A stretch of 64,000 nucleotides of DNA from positions 1 to 64,000 of the forward strand of contig QPMI01000174.1 in assembly GCA_004431415.1 (NCBI GenBank). The letters are read 5' to 3'. Positions 36,901 to 43,797 of this stretch are shown here, in pieces. Numbering within the stretch: the first letter of the stretch is position 1; the number at the start of each line of letters is the position of its first letter. Source of the DNA: Cyanophora paradoxa (Eukaryota; Glaucocystophyceae; Cyanophorales; Cyanophoraceae). A program made the position numbers and the translations under genes. The notes beneath the pieces were generated by a model. The model ran no database searches and was not told where the DNA came from. It saw only the letters and a list, made by a program, of their open reading frames with translations.

Positions 36901-37159
36901 ATTCATTCATGGCTGTTCCATCTTCTGCCTCTGGTTCTATTTGCCTCAGGCGATCGAGTTCATCAAGAGTCTCAACTTTGTCATAGAGGTTATTGGCTTT
37001 TCTGGTTAATTTTGCTAAAGTGGGTCTGCCCCTTGAAATAAATCCGATTTCCCGGTCATATTCAGCCTCTGTAATTTCATGGGCTGCATACAGTGTTCCC
37101 AGTAATCCCATGAGTTCCCATTTCTTCTCTCTTATGAGTCTGTTGCTGATTCGGGGCAT
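33914..37159 (-). CDS. Protein-primed family B DNA polymerase
   Basis: A 1,081-residue intact frame. Polymerase motifs in order: motif A LFDANNLYGYCLSQ (about residue 691), motif B MNNSIYGKCIES (about 851) and motif C FHDTDSFCLYIES (about 945), the DNA_pol_B_2 type used by Polintons and adenoviruses, which start replication from a terminal protein. Before these lies a Cys/His cluster CYLC...CRDHDHHTGHYIAPACRNC (about 503-540), an HNH/endonuclease-VII-like zinc site common in this family. Further N-terminal, DDSCFENAILAW ... GNGHYITI resembles the scaffold of an OTU-like protease, but activity is doubtful. Replicates the linear element between its inverted repeats. It lies directly upstream of, and in line with, the integrase. 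Confidence 0.95.
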   Translation of the reverse strand: MPRISNRLIREKKWELMGLLGTLYAAHEITEAEYDREIGFISRGRPTLAKLTRKANNLYDKVETLDELDRLRQIEPEAEDGTAMNELYRWLTYRARREVVVDVIEYLDRIATSLPKRLRDSLDQFRAIKVRLSFICKFVKVSNPQVWISKYIYSDYFVLTKSRNIRTELNKAAQMCQEQMNVVDSYRLERIEMLRVAIMSYAPTGGCYVKTPESIAAKRATVNIRNIDDSCFENAILAWIHRKDVNSHKRSELTQYRKWKYSPTTYNPLALNFDNIPFPVPCDAEIIDKFESQNAGISINIFGMDGDVIYPLHQSSNPGRKQKINLMLIHDDEGNGHYITIMSLSRLLRVALDKTKDQKLHYCDTCLSRFRSEAKLTAHVDSNRCIDWRLSKGITPKPDTTIEFGLKNLRKTVWLPVVVYCKIEHRSIFIDASKSKREVSAVNIRIVTGADVQDFRFEGQDPMGGLFECLESKARELIDFLFTNIPMNELTDEQKAIYRATKHCYLCSERFTKENFKCRDHDHHTGHYIAPACRNCNLHRRISKQTKVAVVVDQMDDCGTFIFRKIAGMGDKKRIEILSKNFDQYLSLQWGLYKFIDASNFMDFGAADVTELMNKFQAFRRLSHSVYGLDPVHYVSAPGLSWDAMLRTTKAKIELISDVEQYEFVERGIRGGFATMPCRYAEADGENSHIMLFDANNLYGYCLSQPIPVGDFRWETEFNPQDNRSSFLEVDLDYPIRLFLDHSDFPLIINKKIVEYAELSQYQKSLLDLSGEELDKTPKLTATFGSVTNYVVSEPLLQYMLAKGVKLKKVHRVLSFTVAPVMKPYIELNTDMRRKAVNKFEADFYKLMNNSIYGKCIESCRGRSVVKIANTEKLFMKYAASPLVKSTSPISERAVAFEFYTKHVKLDKPVAIGAYVLDTAKLHNYKFFYDTVRSQWAKAKLLFHDTDSFCLYIESQTLQKDLENISFNLDLGGSNRMTPGKYKNEMPGSAILEYVGLRAKVYSFRAAEIERSKLSGTSTEELQFNDFKQCLFAGISKTVTAKQKRRADHTIIDTVSRRVALNCFDAKRYILPDGINSVPFN

Positions 37160-37222
37160 AGTTCCTAACTTGTTCCTACTAAAAGGGGAGGTTTTAAATG
37201 GGGATATTCCGAACGCGAAAAT

Positions 37223-37254
37223 ACTTAAAGGAATTTTTATATTGTATATATATA
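37223..37254 (+). promoter_or_regulatory. Putative early promoter (TTAAAG + TATATATA) for first RING gene
   Basis: ACTTAAAGGAA, a T-rich spacer, then TTGTATATATATAG, ending 18 bp before the ATG at 37272. The same arrangement precedes the next three plus-strand genes. Confidence 0.7.
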
Positions 37255-37271
37255 GAAGCCAAATAGCAAGA

Positions 37272-37589
37272 ATGAATCCGGACGGTCAAAGAACGCTTAG
37301 TATTTCAGCCATCATGAGAAGTATTAAAGAAAGAAATGAAACCTGTGAAAACTCAGAATATAAACGCATTCTATGCAGTTTATGTAAATGTGATGAGACT
37401 AGCTATGATCAGTTTGTATGTGATCAATGCTTCAAGACAGTCTGTATAGGATGCATGAAACAGCAAGAGGAAATAGTCGGGAATACAAAATGCCCATTCT
37501 GTAGAAACACATTACAGTATCCAGAGTTCACCTTATTCAACATTCTGGACTACAATGCATGTGATGTTGAAACAATTACATTTGGCTGA
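37272..37589 (+). CDS. RING-like zinc-finger protein (105 aa)
   Basis: Begins at the ATG at 37272, chosen because the shared promoter motif ends just upstream; the open frame extends back to 36993 but that part overlaps the polymerase gene and the promoter. Contains CSLCKCDE..., CDQCFKTVCIGCMKQ and CPFC, a C3HC4-like cross-brace pattern. RING proteins are usually E3 ubiquitin ligases; small viral ones often redirect host ubiquitylation. The specific role is unknown. Confidence 0.75.
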   Translation: MNPDGQRTLSISAIMRSIKERNETCENSEYKRILCSLCKCDETSYDQFVCDQCFKTVCIGCMKQQEEIVGNTKCPFCRNTLQYPEFTLFNILDYNACDVETITFG

Positions 37590-37604
37590 GCAACAAAAAA
37601 ATGA

Positions 37605-37634
37605 TTTAAAGAAATATCTTCTATATAGATATAT
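37605..37634 (+). promoter_or_regulatory. Putative early promoter for second RING gene
   Basis: ATTTAAAGAAATATCTTCTATATAGATATATC, 5 bp before the ATG at 37640. It shares TTAAAGAA and TTCTATATA with the motifs at 38285 and 38745, and is preceded by ACAAAAAAATGA, a stretch that also precedes those two. Confidence 0.75.
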
Positions 37635-37639
37635 CAAAG

Positions 37640-38290
37640 ATGTCCTGCCCAATCTGTTTCAAAACTATTCAAAGGAATACAATCATTGAGCTTGCTTGTG
37701 AGCATTTCTTTTGTGAAGCCTGCATTATAAAGTATATATATAAGGTTCATGACTCTAATGAGGTATCCCTGTTCTACTGCTGCGCACAAAAAGCTTTCAG
37801 ACAGTTTGAAGGATACCCAGAAATGATGCTTGCAGAGAGCAACTATTGCATATCATGTCCTCTTTGCAGGTGTGAATATTCATTTCTTTCATACATTGCA
37901 AGGATTTCACACACAAAACCTCTTGAACAACTCATCTGCAAGGTCTGGTTTCGAGATGATTTCTATGATCTTGGTCTTTGTCATTATTTGACGGATGCAA
38001 ATCAGTTCTATAATTATATTCCGTTGTGTGATAGGCTCCATTGGAAAAAATATGAAAGTTTAAAAACAAATTTTGCGAATGATGTCATCAAAATGTTCAG
38101 TGATCGCAAACACAATGAATACCACATGTACAAATGTGATTGTAAAAAGCCAATCTGCCCAAAGGTCTTTCCTGTGCCATCAGCAACATGTGATTGCAAA
38201 CAACATGCAAGCCCTGAGGAGTTTGAAGAAATGTTGCTTACATATTGTTCAAAGAAATATCCAGAAACCACAAAACAAAAAATGATTTAA
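37640..38290 (+). CDS. RING-finger protein (216 aa)
   Basis: N-terminal RING: CPICFKTI (residues 3-10), then CEHFFCEACIIKYI (about 20-33) and a distal CPLCRCEYSF (about 75), a C3HC4 arrangement with a long insert before the last cysteine pair. A second cysteine cluster near the C-terminus (CDCKKPICPKVF, CDCKQH) may bind another zinc. Likely an E3 ubiquitin ligase-type protein acting in the host cytoplasm or virus factory; the target is unknown. Lies in the early-type gene cluster with the helicase. Confidence 0.8.
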   Translation: MSCPICFKTIQRNTIIELACEHFFCEACIIKYIYKVHDSNEVSLFYCCAQKAFRQFEGYPEMMLAESNYCISCPLCRCEYSFLSYIARISHTKPLEQLICKVWFRDDFYDLGLCHYLTDANQFYNYIPLCDRLHWKKYESLKTNFANDVIKMFSDRKHNEYHMYKCDCKKPICPKVFPVPSATCDCKQHASPEEFEEMLLTYCSKKYPETTKQKMI

Positions 38291-38310
38291 AGAATTCTCT
38301 ATATATATTA
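38285..38310 (+). promoter_or_regulatory. Putative early promoter for the 84-aa gene
   Basis: ATTTAAAGAATTCTCTATATATATTA, 18 bp before the ATG at 38328. It overlaps the stop codon of the preceding RING gene. Confidence 0.75.
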
Positions 38311-38327
38311 AGAGAGACAGAGGAAAA

Positions 38328-38582
38328 ATGCCACTCAGTGAAGCCCAGAAGAGAGCTATGAAGAGGTACCAGCAAACTGAAAAAGGTAAGGCTCAAATCA
38401 AAAAGTTTAACGAAAAAATAGCCACACAGCTTAGAGATCTATATCAAACCGATGATACCTATAGAGCAATGAAAATAGCAAGTTCATGTCAGCGAAAGTA
38501 TGCAGCCAATGCAGTCTGCTTTGTCAAGTATTTGTATGATGTCCCTTACTCAAATAGAGGGAGAAAATTGAAACATGTCTAA
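38328..38582 (+). CDS. Small basic protein, function unknown (84 aa)
   Basis: Lys/Arg-rich and probably helical (KRAMKRYQQTEKGKAQIKKF). No family recognised. Its promoter motif and the tight spacing to its neighbours support a real gene. The 'R-Y-x(3)-(E/D)-x-(K/R)' style start resembles the segment MQKRYREDPEYREYKKQQ in the minus-strand protein at 41664-41909, which may indicate a shared DNA-binding helix, but this is only a visual impression. Confidence 0.65.
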   Translation: MPLSEAQKRAMKRYQQTEKGKAQIKKFNEKIATQLRDLYQTDDTYRAMKIASSCQRKYAANAVCFVKYLYDVPYSNRGRKLKHV

Positions 38583-38744
38583 ATTATTTTTCCCAGCATA
38601 TTACTAGGCTGGGGATATGCTGTTTATTCGCTGAAATACCCATTCATCCTTTTTGTATCTAAACCACTCGATATATCATGTGGATAAATTTCGTAGGGAT
38701 ACTTTCTCGATTTCCAACAAAAAATGATTGGGGGACCCAAAACT

Positions 38745-38775
38745 ACTTAAAGAAAAATCTTCTATATATATATAA
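38745..38775 (+). promoter_or_regulatory. Putative early promoter for primase-helicase; fixes its start
   Basis: ACTTAAAGAAAAATCTTCTATATATATATAA, 22 bp before the ATG at 38798. The open frame begins earlier (38678), but that start would place the promoter inside the coding region, so 38798 is preferred. Confidence 0.78.
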
Positions 38776-38797
38776 AAGGGACCCCCAATCGCTGAAA

Positions 38798-41125
38798 ATG
38801 AACGCCAAACAGACTAAATCGCTCAAATCGCTCGCTAACTGGCTTCGTTCTGATGAGGAACTCGCCAAAAACATGATTATCCCAGTGAAACCTGACAGCA
38901 AAGACCCTGTTTTCAAGCATAAGGGAGGTGCTTGGTCCTGGGAAAAGTATGAGGAAGCGCTGGCAACTAATCAGTATGTATCTTGGGGCATTCTGCTCTC
39001 AGACAACATGATGGTTATTGACTTTGATGATGAGGAGGACTTTGACAAATTCCGGGATATGTTTCCTGATGACTTTGATGCCAATCAGCCCATGGCAAAA
39101 ACTAAAAAAGGCTATCATGTCTACTTTAAACGACCTGAGGAGTTCACTAAACTCAAAATCACCGATAAGGCTCCAGGCTTTAAAGGCTTTGAAAAGGTTG
39201 ACCTGAAAACAATCACTGGAACTGGAACTTCTGGATTAATTAATGTTTGTCCCAGTGTCAACAAGGCTTGGGTGATCTCCCCATGGGATGATACCTGTGA
39301 TTTCAATGAGCCTACTGATGACTTCAAAAAGTGGATTATAGATAACTACATCTATAAGAGTGAGTATACTGCTCATGCTACCTCATATGATGAACTTGAA
39401 AACAATATTATCAAAGAGCTGGTGGATATGGGATTTATGCATCCCAATATAATCTCTAAAACTGAACTTGGCTTTAACTTTGATGCTGCTAACAAGGGAC
39501 TCAATTGCCCATGCTGCAATGGTTCACATGAATCGAATAACTGGTATGTTATGAAAGCTAAAGGAGATGATAACAAATACATTGTGTCAAGCTACAGTGG
39601 AAATTGCAAAAAACGATTCATCTGCATTGGAATGCAATCTGATATCTTCAATCTTATAGATAAATCCGCTGGTTCTGGTGGCGCTCATTATGATGTGAGT
39701 TTAGTATGCAAAGAGGTTCTTAAACATACATGGAGATACTCCAAAAAGTCATGGTTCAAACTCAATACTGATACTGGGATTTGGGAGCATGATGACACAA
39801 ACCTAAAGATTTACCTAGATATAAGCCGTCTTGTTGTCCCCCAATACCTTGGAAGGGCTGTGCATTATAGTCAAAGAGCTTTAAAGGATGAGGAAAACAA
39901 AGCAGCTTTCGAAGAAAGATCCAAAACATTGATGACCATTGCCAAAAATCTTAAACAATCAGGATTTCGCAAATCCCTTCTGACTGACTTGGTCCCACTG
40001 CTGAATGATGATGAATTCTTTGAGAAGATTGACACAGTTCCATATGTGATTGGATTCGAAAATGGTGTATTTGATCTGACCACTATGACTTTCAGAAAGG
40101 GTAAACTGGAAGATATGGTGAGCAAGACTGTGGGTTATGACTATACTGAAAATGTAGACCCCAAGAAAATAGAGCATCTCAATCAGATTTATAAAGAGAT
40201 TGTGGATGATCCAGCAGAGCGAAAGTATCTTCTGGCATCCATTGCAATTGCCCTTAGTGGATCAACTAAATCCCAGAAGTTCTATATGTGGACTGGTGCT
40301 GGTGCTAATGGTAAATCACTTGTTCAGGAATACTGCAAACAGATATCTGGTCGCTATTACAGCCCTCTCGAAATATCCTATTGGACTAAGCCTAAAAAGA
40401 ACTCATCAGAGGCTACTCCTGAACTTGCCAAACTCCTTGGAAAGCGACTTGTATTCAGTAATGAGGCTGAAGATGGTGATAAACTGCAGATCTCCAAGAT
40501 TAAGGAGGTCACAGGTGGAAATGAAATGACTGTGAGAGCCTTGTTCAAAGACCCAGTTATCCTTACCCCAATGTTTCAGGTCTACATTACAACTAATGAC
40601 AATTTGACTATAAATAAACCAGACTTTGCAATTCAAAGAAGACTTTCCTATCAGAGATTCAATAATATATTCAGAGAGAAGCCAGAAGCTGGTCAAAAGA
40701 AAGCTGACCCAACTCTGTTCACACTTCTACACAATGATGATGAGTATAAGATGGCTCACATGAAGATATTACTGGATATGTGGAAGAACAAAGAGGTTGA
40801 AGAGATCTTAAGAAGTCCCCCTCAATCGATTATTGAACAGGGAATTAACTTTATAGCTGAAAATGATAAGATTGGTGAATGGCTTCGAGATAATTTCGAG
40901 GTTACACATAATGCTAACGACTTTGTTTCCAGTGATATCATTTACAAATCATACAAAAGTGTTGATGATAAAGTTGAATGTGTATCTGTTATGAAAAGAG
41001 TAAGGGAGATCTTCAATGTTAAATCAGAAAGAAAACGAGTTAATGGTATTCTTGCCAGAGGATATATTGGGATTCGAAAGATAACAAGGGTTCAGGAAGA
41101 CAATGAAGATGATGCCGAATATTAA
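38798..41125 (+). CDS. Primase-polymerase / SF3 helicase fusion (D5-like)
   Basis: 775 residues from the ATG at 38798. The N-terminal primase-polymerase domain has MVIDFDDEEDF (about residue 72, metal-binding Asp pair) and KKGYHVYF (about 102, catalytic His). A cysteine cluster LNCPCC ... CKKRFIC (about 235-275) follows. The C-terminal superfamily 3 helicase has Walker A WTGAGANGKS (about 498), Walker B with LVFSNEAED (about 548) and the sensor VYITTND (about 595), preceded by a D5-type N-terminal region. This primes and unwinds viral DNA; it is a core replication protein in PLVs, virophages and giant viruses. Intact, with no frame breaks. Followed by a palindromic repeat block at 41169-41286. 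Confidence 0.94.
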   Translation: MNAKQTKSLKSLANWLRSDEELAKNMIIPVKPDSKDPVFKHKGGAWSWEKYEEALATNQYVSWGILLSDNMMVIDFDDEEDFDKFRDMFPDDFDANQPMAKTKKGYHVYFKRPEEFTKLKITDKAPGFKGFEKVDLKTITGTGTSGLINVCPSVNKAWVISPWDDTCDFNEPTDDFKKWIIDNYIYKSEYTAHATSYDELENNIIKELVDMGFMHPNIISKTELGFNFDAANKGLNCPCCNGSHESNNWYVMKAKGDDNKYIVSSYSGNCKKRFICIGMQSDIFNLIDKSAGSGGAHYDVSLVCKEVLKHTWRYSKKSWFKLNTDTGIWEHDDTNLKIYLDISRLVVPQYLGRAVHYSQRALKDEENKAAFEERSKTLMTIAKNLKQSGFRKSLLTDLVPLLNDDEFFEKIDTVPYVIGFENGVFDLTTMTFRKGKLEDMVSKTVGYDYTENVDPKKIEHLNQIYKEIVDDPAERKYLLASIAIALSGSTKSQKFYMWTGAGANGKSLVQEYCKQISGRYYSPLEISYWTKPKKNSSEATPELAKLLGKRLVFSNEAEDGDKLQISKIKEVTGGNEMTVRALFKDPVILTPMFQVYITTNDNLTINKPDFAIQRRLSYQRFNNIFREKPEAGQKKADPTLFTLLHNDDEYKMAHMKILLDMWKNKEVEEILRSPPQSIIEQGINFIAENDKIGEWLRDNFEVTHNANDFVSSDIIYKSYKSVDDKVECVSVMKRVREIFNVKSERKRVNGILARGYIGIRKITRVQEDNEDDAEY

Positions 41126-41168
41126 ACAAAACGATTGATGATTGAGATTTATATGTATTTTTATAGCC

Positions 41169-41286
41169 TTACTGTAAATGGTTTGTGTGACAGGTGTGAC
41201 AGGTCCATCCCAAGGAAAGCCCTGGTGAAAAGTTGATCTTCAAAATCGATGGGATAGACCTGTCACACCTGTCACACCTGTCACAC
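41169..41286. repeat. Internal copy of the GTGTGACAG palindromic block
   Basis: Starts with the 17-bp motif TTACTGTAAATGGTTTG (41169-41185), then two GTGTGACAG units, a spacer with CCATCCCAAGGAAAG that matches the TIR spacer apart from scattered changes, and three inverted units ending at 41286. Compared with the TIR copy, the 3+2 unit arrangement is swapped to 2+3. It sits between the helicase gene and the next small gene. Confidence 0.85.
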
Positions 41287-41354
41287 CTATCGGAAAAGAC
41301 CAAAATTTGACAAGAATACTTAAGGCTTACTTGATTGTGTATAGTGAAGACAAA

Positions 41355-41576
41355 ATGGCAAAGACTCTTGATGAGATGACCATGACTGAGTTAGATAAAT
41401 GCATTAAGCATGGAGATATTGGAGCATATATCGAAATGTCACAGAGATTGATAGGTTACAATATGTATGCAGCAAAACCAAAGAGAAATAGATCAGTAAA
41501 CATTCACATAACTGTTTCAGTGTCTGAGAATGCAAACAAAAAACAACAAAAGCATATTTACAAAAGTTATCTGTGA
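41355..41576 (+). CDS. Small protein of unknown function (73 aa)
   Basis: Start set at ATG 41355 (MAKTLDEMTMTELDKCIKHG), because a weaker promoter-like ACTTAAGG ... TTGTGTATAG lies at 41318-41344 inside the longer frame from 41307. The N-terminal half looks helical and acidic, the C-terminal half basic. No family recognised. Confidence 0.55.
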   Translation: MAKTLDEMTMTELDKCIKHGDIGAYIEMSQRLIGYNMYAAKPKRNRSVNIHITVSVSENANKKQQKHIYKSYL

Positions 41577-41663
41577 CTTGATTGCAAGTATAAAGCCAAT
41601 TCCTTTGTATATATTTTTATAGCTGCCTCAGTGGCATACTGAGACCGCTTTTTCTCAATTATC

Positions 41664-41909
41664 TTATAGACCTGGGGGTCCATTGCTACTTTCAGTTGGC
41701 AAATAATATTTAATCGGTCTTCCTCTGGGTCTCTGCTCCTCTTTTTGGGCTTTTCTGCGATAATAGGATGCCAGGGCTTGCTGCTTTTTATACTCTCTAT
41801 ATTCTGGGTCCTCTCTATATCGTTTCTGCATTGCTAGTATGTGTCTAATAGAACCCTCAGTAACAGGTTCATCACTGGTAAACTCGATTAAACTAATAGT
41901 GTCCTCCAT
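41664..41909 (-). CDS. Small basic protein, function unknown (81 aa)
   Basis: Reads MEDTISLIEFTSDEP, then a charged helix with KRYREDPEYREYKKQQ and a tail KAQKEEQRPRGRPIKYYLP; the RGRPIK segment resembles an AT-hook, so DNA binding is possible. It is the last gene of the minus-strand morphogenesis block and overlaps the stop of the next gene by 17 bp. Confidence 0.6.
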   Translation of the reverse strand: MEDTISLIEFTSDEPVTEGSIRHILAMQKRYREDPEYREYKKQQALASYYRRKAQKEEQRPRGRPIKYYLPTESSNGPPGL

Positions 41910-42165
41910 TTATATTCCCAGAGAAAACGTTTTCTGCTGGTAAAGAACTTCTCCTTGGATACTCCTGCTGCTCATATGCATACTCATTGGGGTCTGCTGG
42001 CATTGACTCCACAGAAATCGTAGACCTCCTTCTCTCTCTTGCTTCTGAGGCATTATCCTCAGTATCTGACATCTCAAACTCTATTGTTGTGTCACAGCAT
42101 CCACTGTGGCAATTGCTCACCACATGCAGACTGAGCATCTCAATAAACTTTCGTATTATATCCAT
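41893..42165 (-). CDS. Small acidic protein, function unknown (90 aa)
   Basis: Start taken at ATG 42165 (MDIIRKFIEML); the frame is open back to 42225, where it overlaps the previous gene. Contains HSGCCD and an acidic stretch MSDTEDNASEARERRRS, then a Tyr/Pro-rich tail. The overlap with the upstream frame is of +1 type, unlike the -1 breaks elsewhere in the element, so I treat it as a separate gene. Confidence 0.5.
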   Translation of the reverse strand: MDIIRKFIEMLSLHVVSNCHSGCCDTTIEFEMSDTEDNASEARERRRSTISVESMPADPNEYAYEQQEYPRRSSLPAENVFSGNINGGHY

Positions 42166-42187
42166 GTCTCTAATAAAACAGAGAAAA

Positions 42188-42922
42188 TTAAAGCCAAACT
42201 CGTCTTTTATATACTGTTGGGGCAACTCCCTTTTCTACTTCAGCTTTGGTGGCACCAGGTTCAATGGTTCCCTTTTGGGTCTTTGTTTTCATTTCATCTA
42301 CTGCCTGCTCATCGATTTGGTTCTCTTTCTTAGCAATAAATTGTTTATCTGGGACACCAGTAATGCCCATTTTATAAACTTCCTTTCGAAGCATCTCCTT
42401 TAGCTTAGCCCTCTCTTTCTTCTCAGTAACATACTGCTCCAAGGCACTGGATTTGGCTTCCAGGTCTTTGAGTTTAGCAGTCATCTCATCCCATTGAGCC
42501 TTGGGAATTCGATGAATATTTTGAGTGGGAGCAGTCTTGTATGTGACTTCACCAGCCATAGACTGAATTACCTTGTCTGATTCCTTACTAAGACCTTCAC
42601 CTTTGCGAGCCAATGACAGATCTTGCAAGCCTAAACCTTTATCATCAGCAGCACCAATAATTCGCCTGGCTCCCTCAGCAACAGCCTTCATCTTTGAGGC
42701 TTCAGGTGAAATGTTGAGTTGGTCACTGGTTGAAGCCTGTGGGGCTTTGTCATCGACTGATTCCTCATAGGCAGCATTAAGAGGGTCTTCTTCTTGTTGT
42801 GAGGGCTTCACCTCATTCATACCATTGAACTTCAGTGGTTCAGTGTTAATGGATCCATTGTTTCCACCACCTGAATAGCCAACAGCCCCAGCTGGGATCC
42901 CTATCTTTCGTTTGGGAGGCAT
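42188..42922 (-). CDS. Probable virion or scaffold protein of unknown function (244 aa)
   Basis: Starts MPPKRKIGIPAGAVGYSGGG: basic then Gly/Asn-rich, followed by a low-complexity acidic region and a likely coiled coil (MTAKLKDLEAKSSALEQYVT, about residues 150-185). No family recognised. Its place between the packaging ATPase and the small acidic gene suggests a role in assembly. Intact. Confidence 0.7.
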   Translation of the reverse strand: MPPKRKIGIPAGAVGYSGGGNNGSINTEPLKFNGMNEVKPSQQEEDPLNAAYEESVDDKAPQASTSDQLNISPEASKMKAVAEGARRIIGAADDKGLGLQDLSLARKGEGLSKESDKVIQSMAGEVTYKTAPTQNIHRIPKAQWDEMTAKLKDLEAKSSALEQYVTEKKERAKLKEMLRKEVYKMGITGVPDKQFIAKKENQIDEQAVDEMKTKTQKGTIEPGATKAEVEKGVAPTVYKRRVWL

Positions 42923-42950
42923 TGTATCTTTATTAGAATGAGAGATAATT

Positions 42951-43732
42951 TTATAAACCGCGTTTATATCGCATCAATTTATTGCTATGGACTTGGCTTT
43001 TCACTTCTTTGGGGGCTTCCTCTTTCTCTGGTGGTTTCAGTTCATCTTCTTTCTTCTTGGGCTTCCTGTGGAAGCGAGGAAATGGGAAATCTTTCACAAG
43101 CTCAGCTTTATCTACATAGTATTTAACTGAGTAGTTTGCAGAGGACCAAATAATATACTGATAGGAGTGAACATACTCTTCAAACATCTTGTAAAAATCC
43201 TCTTTATTTCGCATTATATTGTATTCTTCCTCTATGGCTTCAAGTTCTTTGCGATTTGCAGCACTGAGAAACATAGCATAGTCCGAATTAACTCGAATAG
43301 TCGAAGAGACTTTCCTTAGCTTTTGTGTGATGCAGATAATGGATATTTTCGAATGGCGACCTCTGGAATACAGAGAGCCAATAATTTTATCACGAGTTAG
43401 GTCTACAATCTCATTATCTATAAGATCATCTAAAACTACACATAACTGGTTAACAGGTTGACCTTTTTCTATTTTCTCTTGCCTTTCATCTAGCAATTTA
43501 GCAATGTAAGGGCATCCCATTTTCCCAGTTGCAATGTTGCAACTTTATCCCAGAAATGATTGAAGCTGGTTCCACTCACAACTAATACAACATCAATCTT
43601 TTTGGCATCATGCAACTGCTTCAACCAATACTTCACAGCTTCTGATTTACCAGTTGCTGATTTTCCTATTGCCAGTACACGAAATGGTGGCTCTATCATT
43701 TCACCAGCCACAAATTCATCCAAATCAGTCAT
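42951..43732 (-). CDS. FtsK/HerA-type genome-packaging ATPase, with one frame break
   Basis: Pumps viral DNA into the capsid. The first frame, from the ATG at 43732, has Walker A LAIGKSATGKSE (about residue 20-30) and a beta strand VVLVVSG. The second frame has Walker B LCVVLDDLID, a conserved helix and SIICITQKL with a downstream Gln motif, then a Lys/Glu-rich tail. The frames meet at GGGAAAA on the minus strand (43526-43520). Read in frame 0 as G GGA AAA, this is a valid X_XXY_YYZ slippery heptamer whose -1 slip leads exactly into the second frame. The other reading is loss of one A, as at the other breaks in this element. Whole length about 260 aa, the usual size in PLVs. Confidence 0.9.
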
Positions 43733-43797
43733 TGTTGTATATCTTTCTTAATAAAGACATATAAAAATAATGCAGGGAGACTGAATATCGTCACAAT

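Noticed and set aside
41893-42922. Treating 42188-42922 and the next frame as one broken gene
   Set aside because: Joining would need a +1 change, unlike the other breaks, and a good separate ATG exists at 42165.
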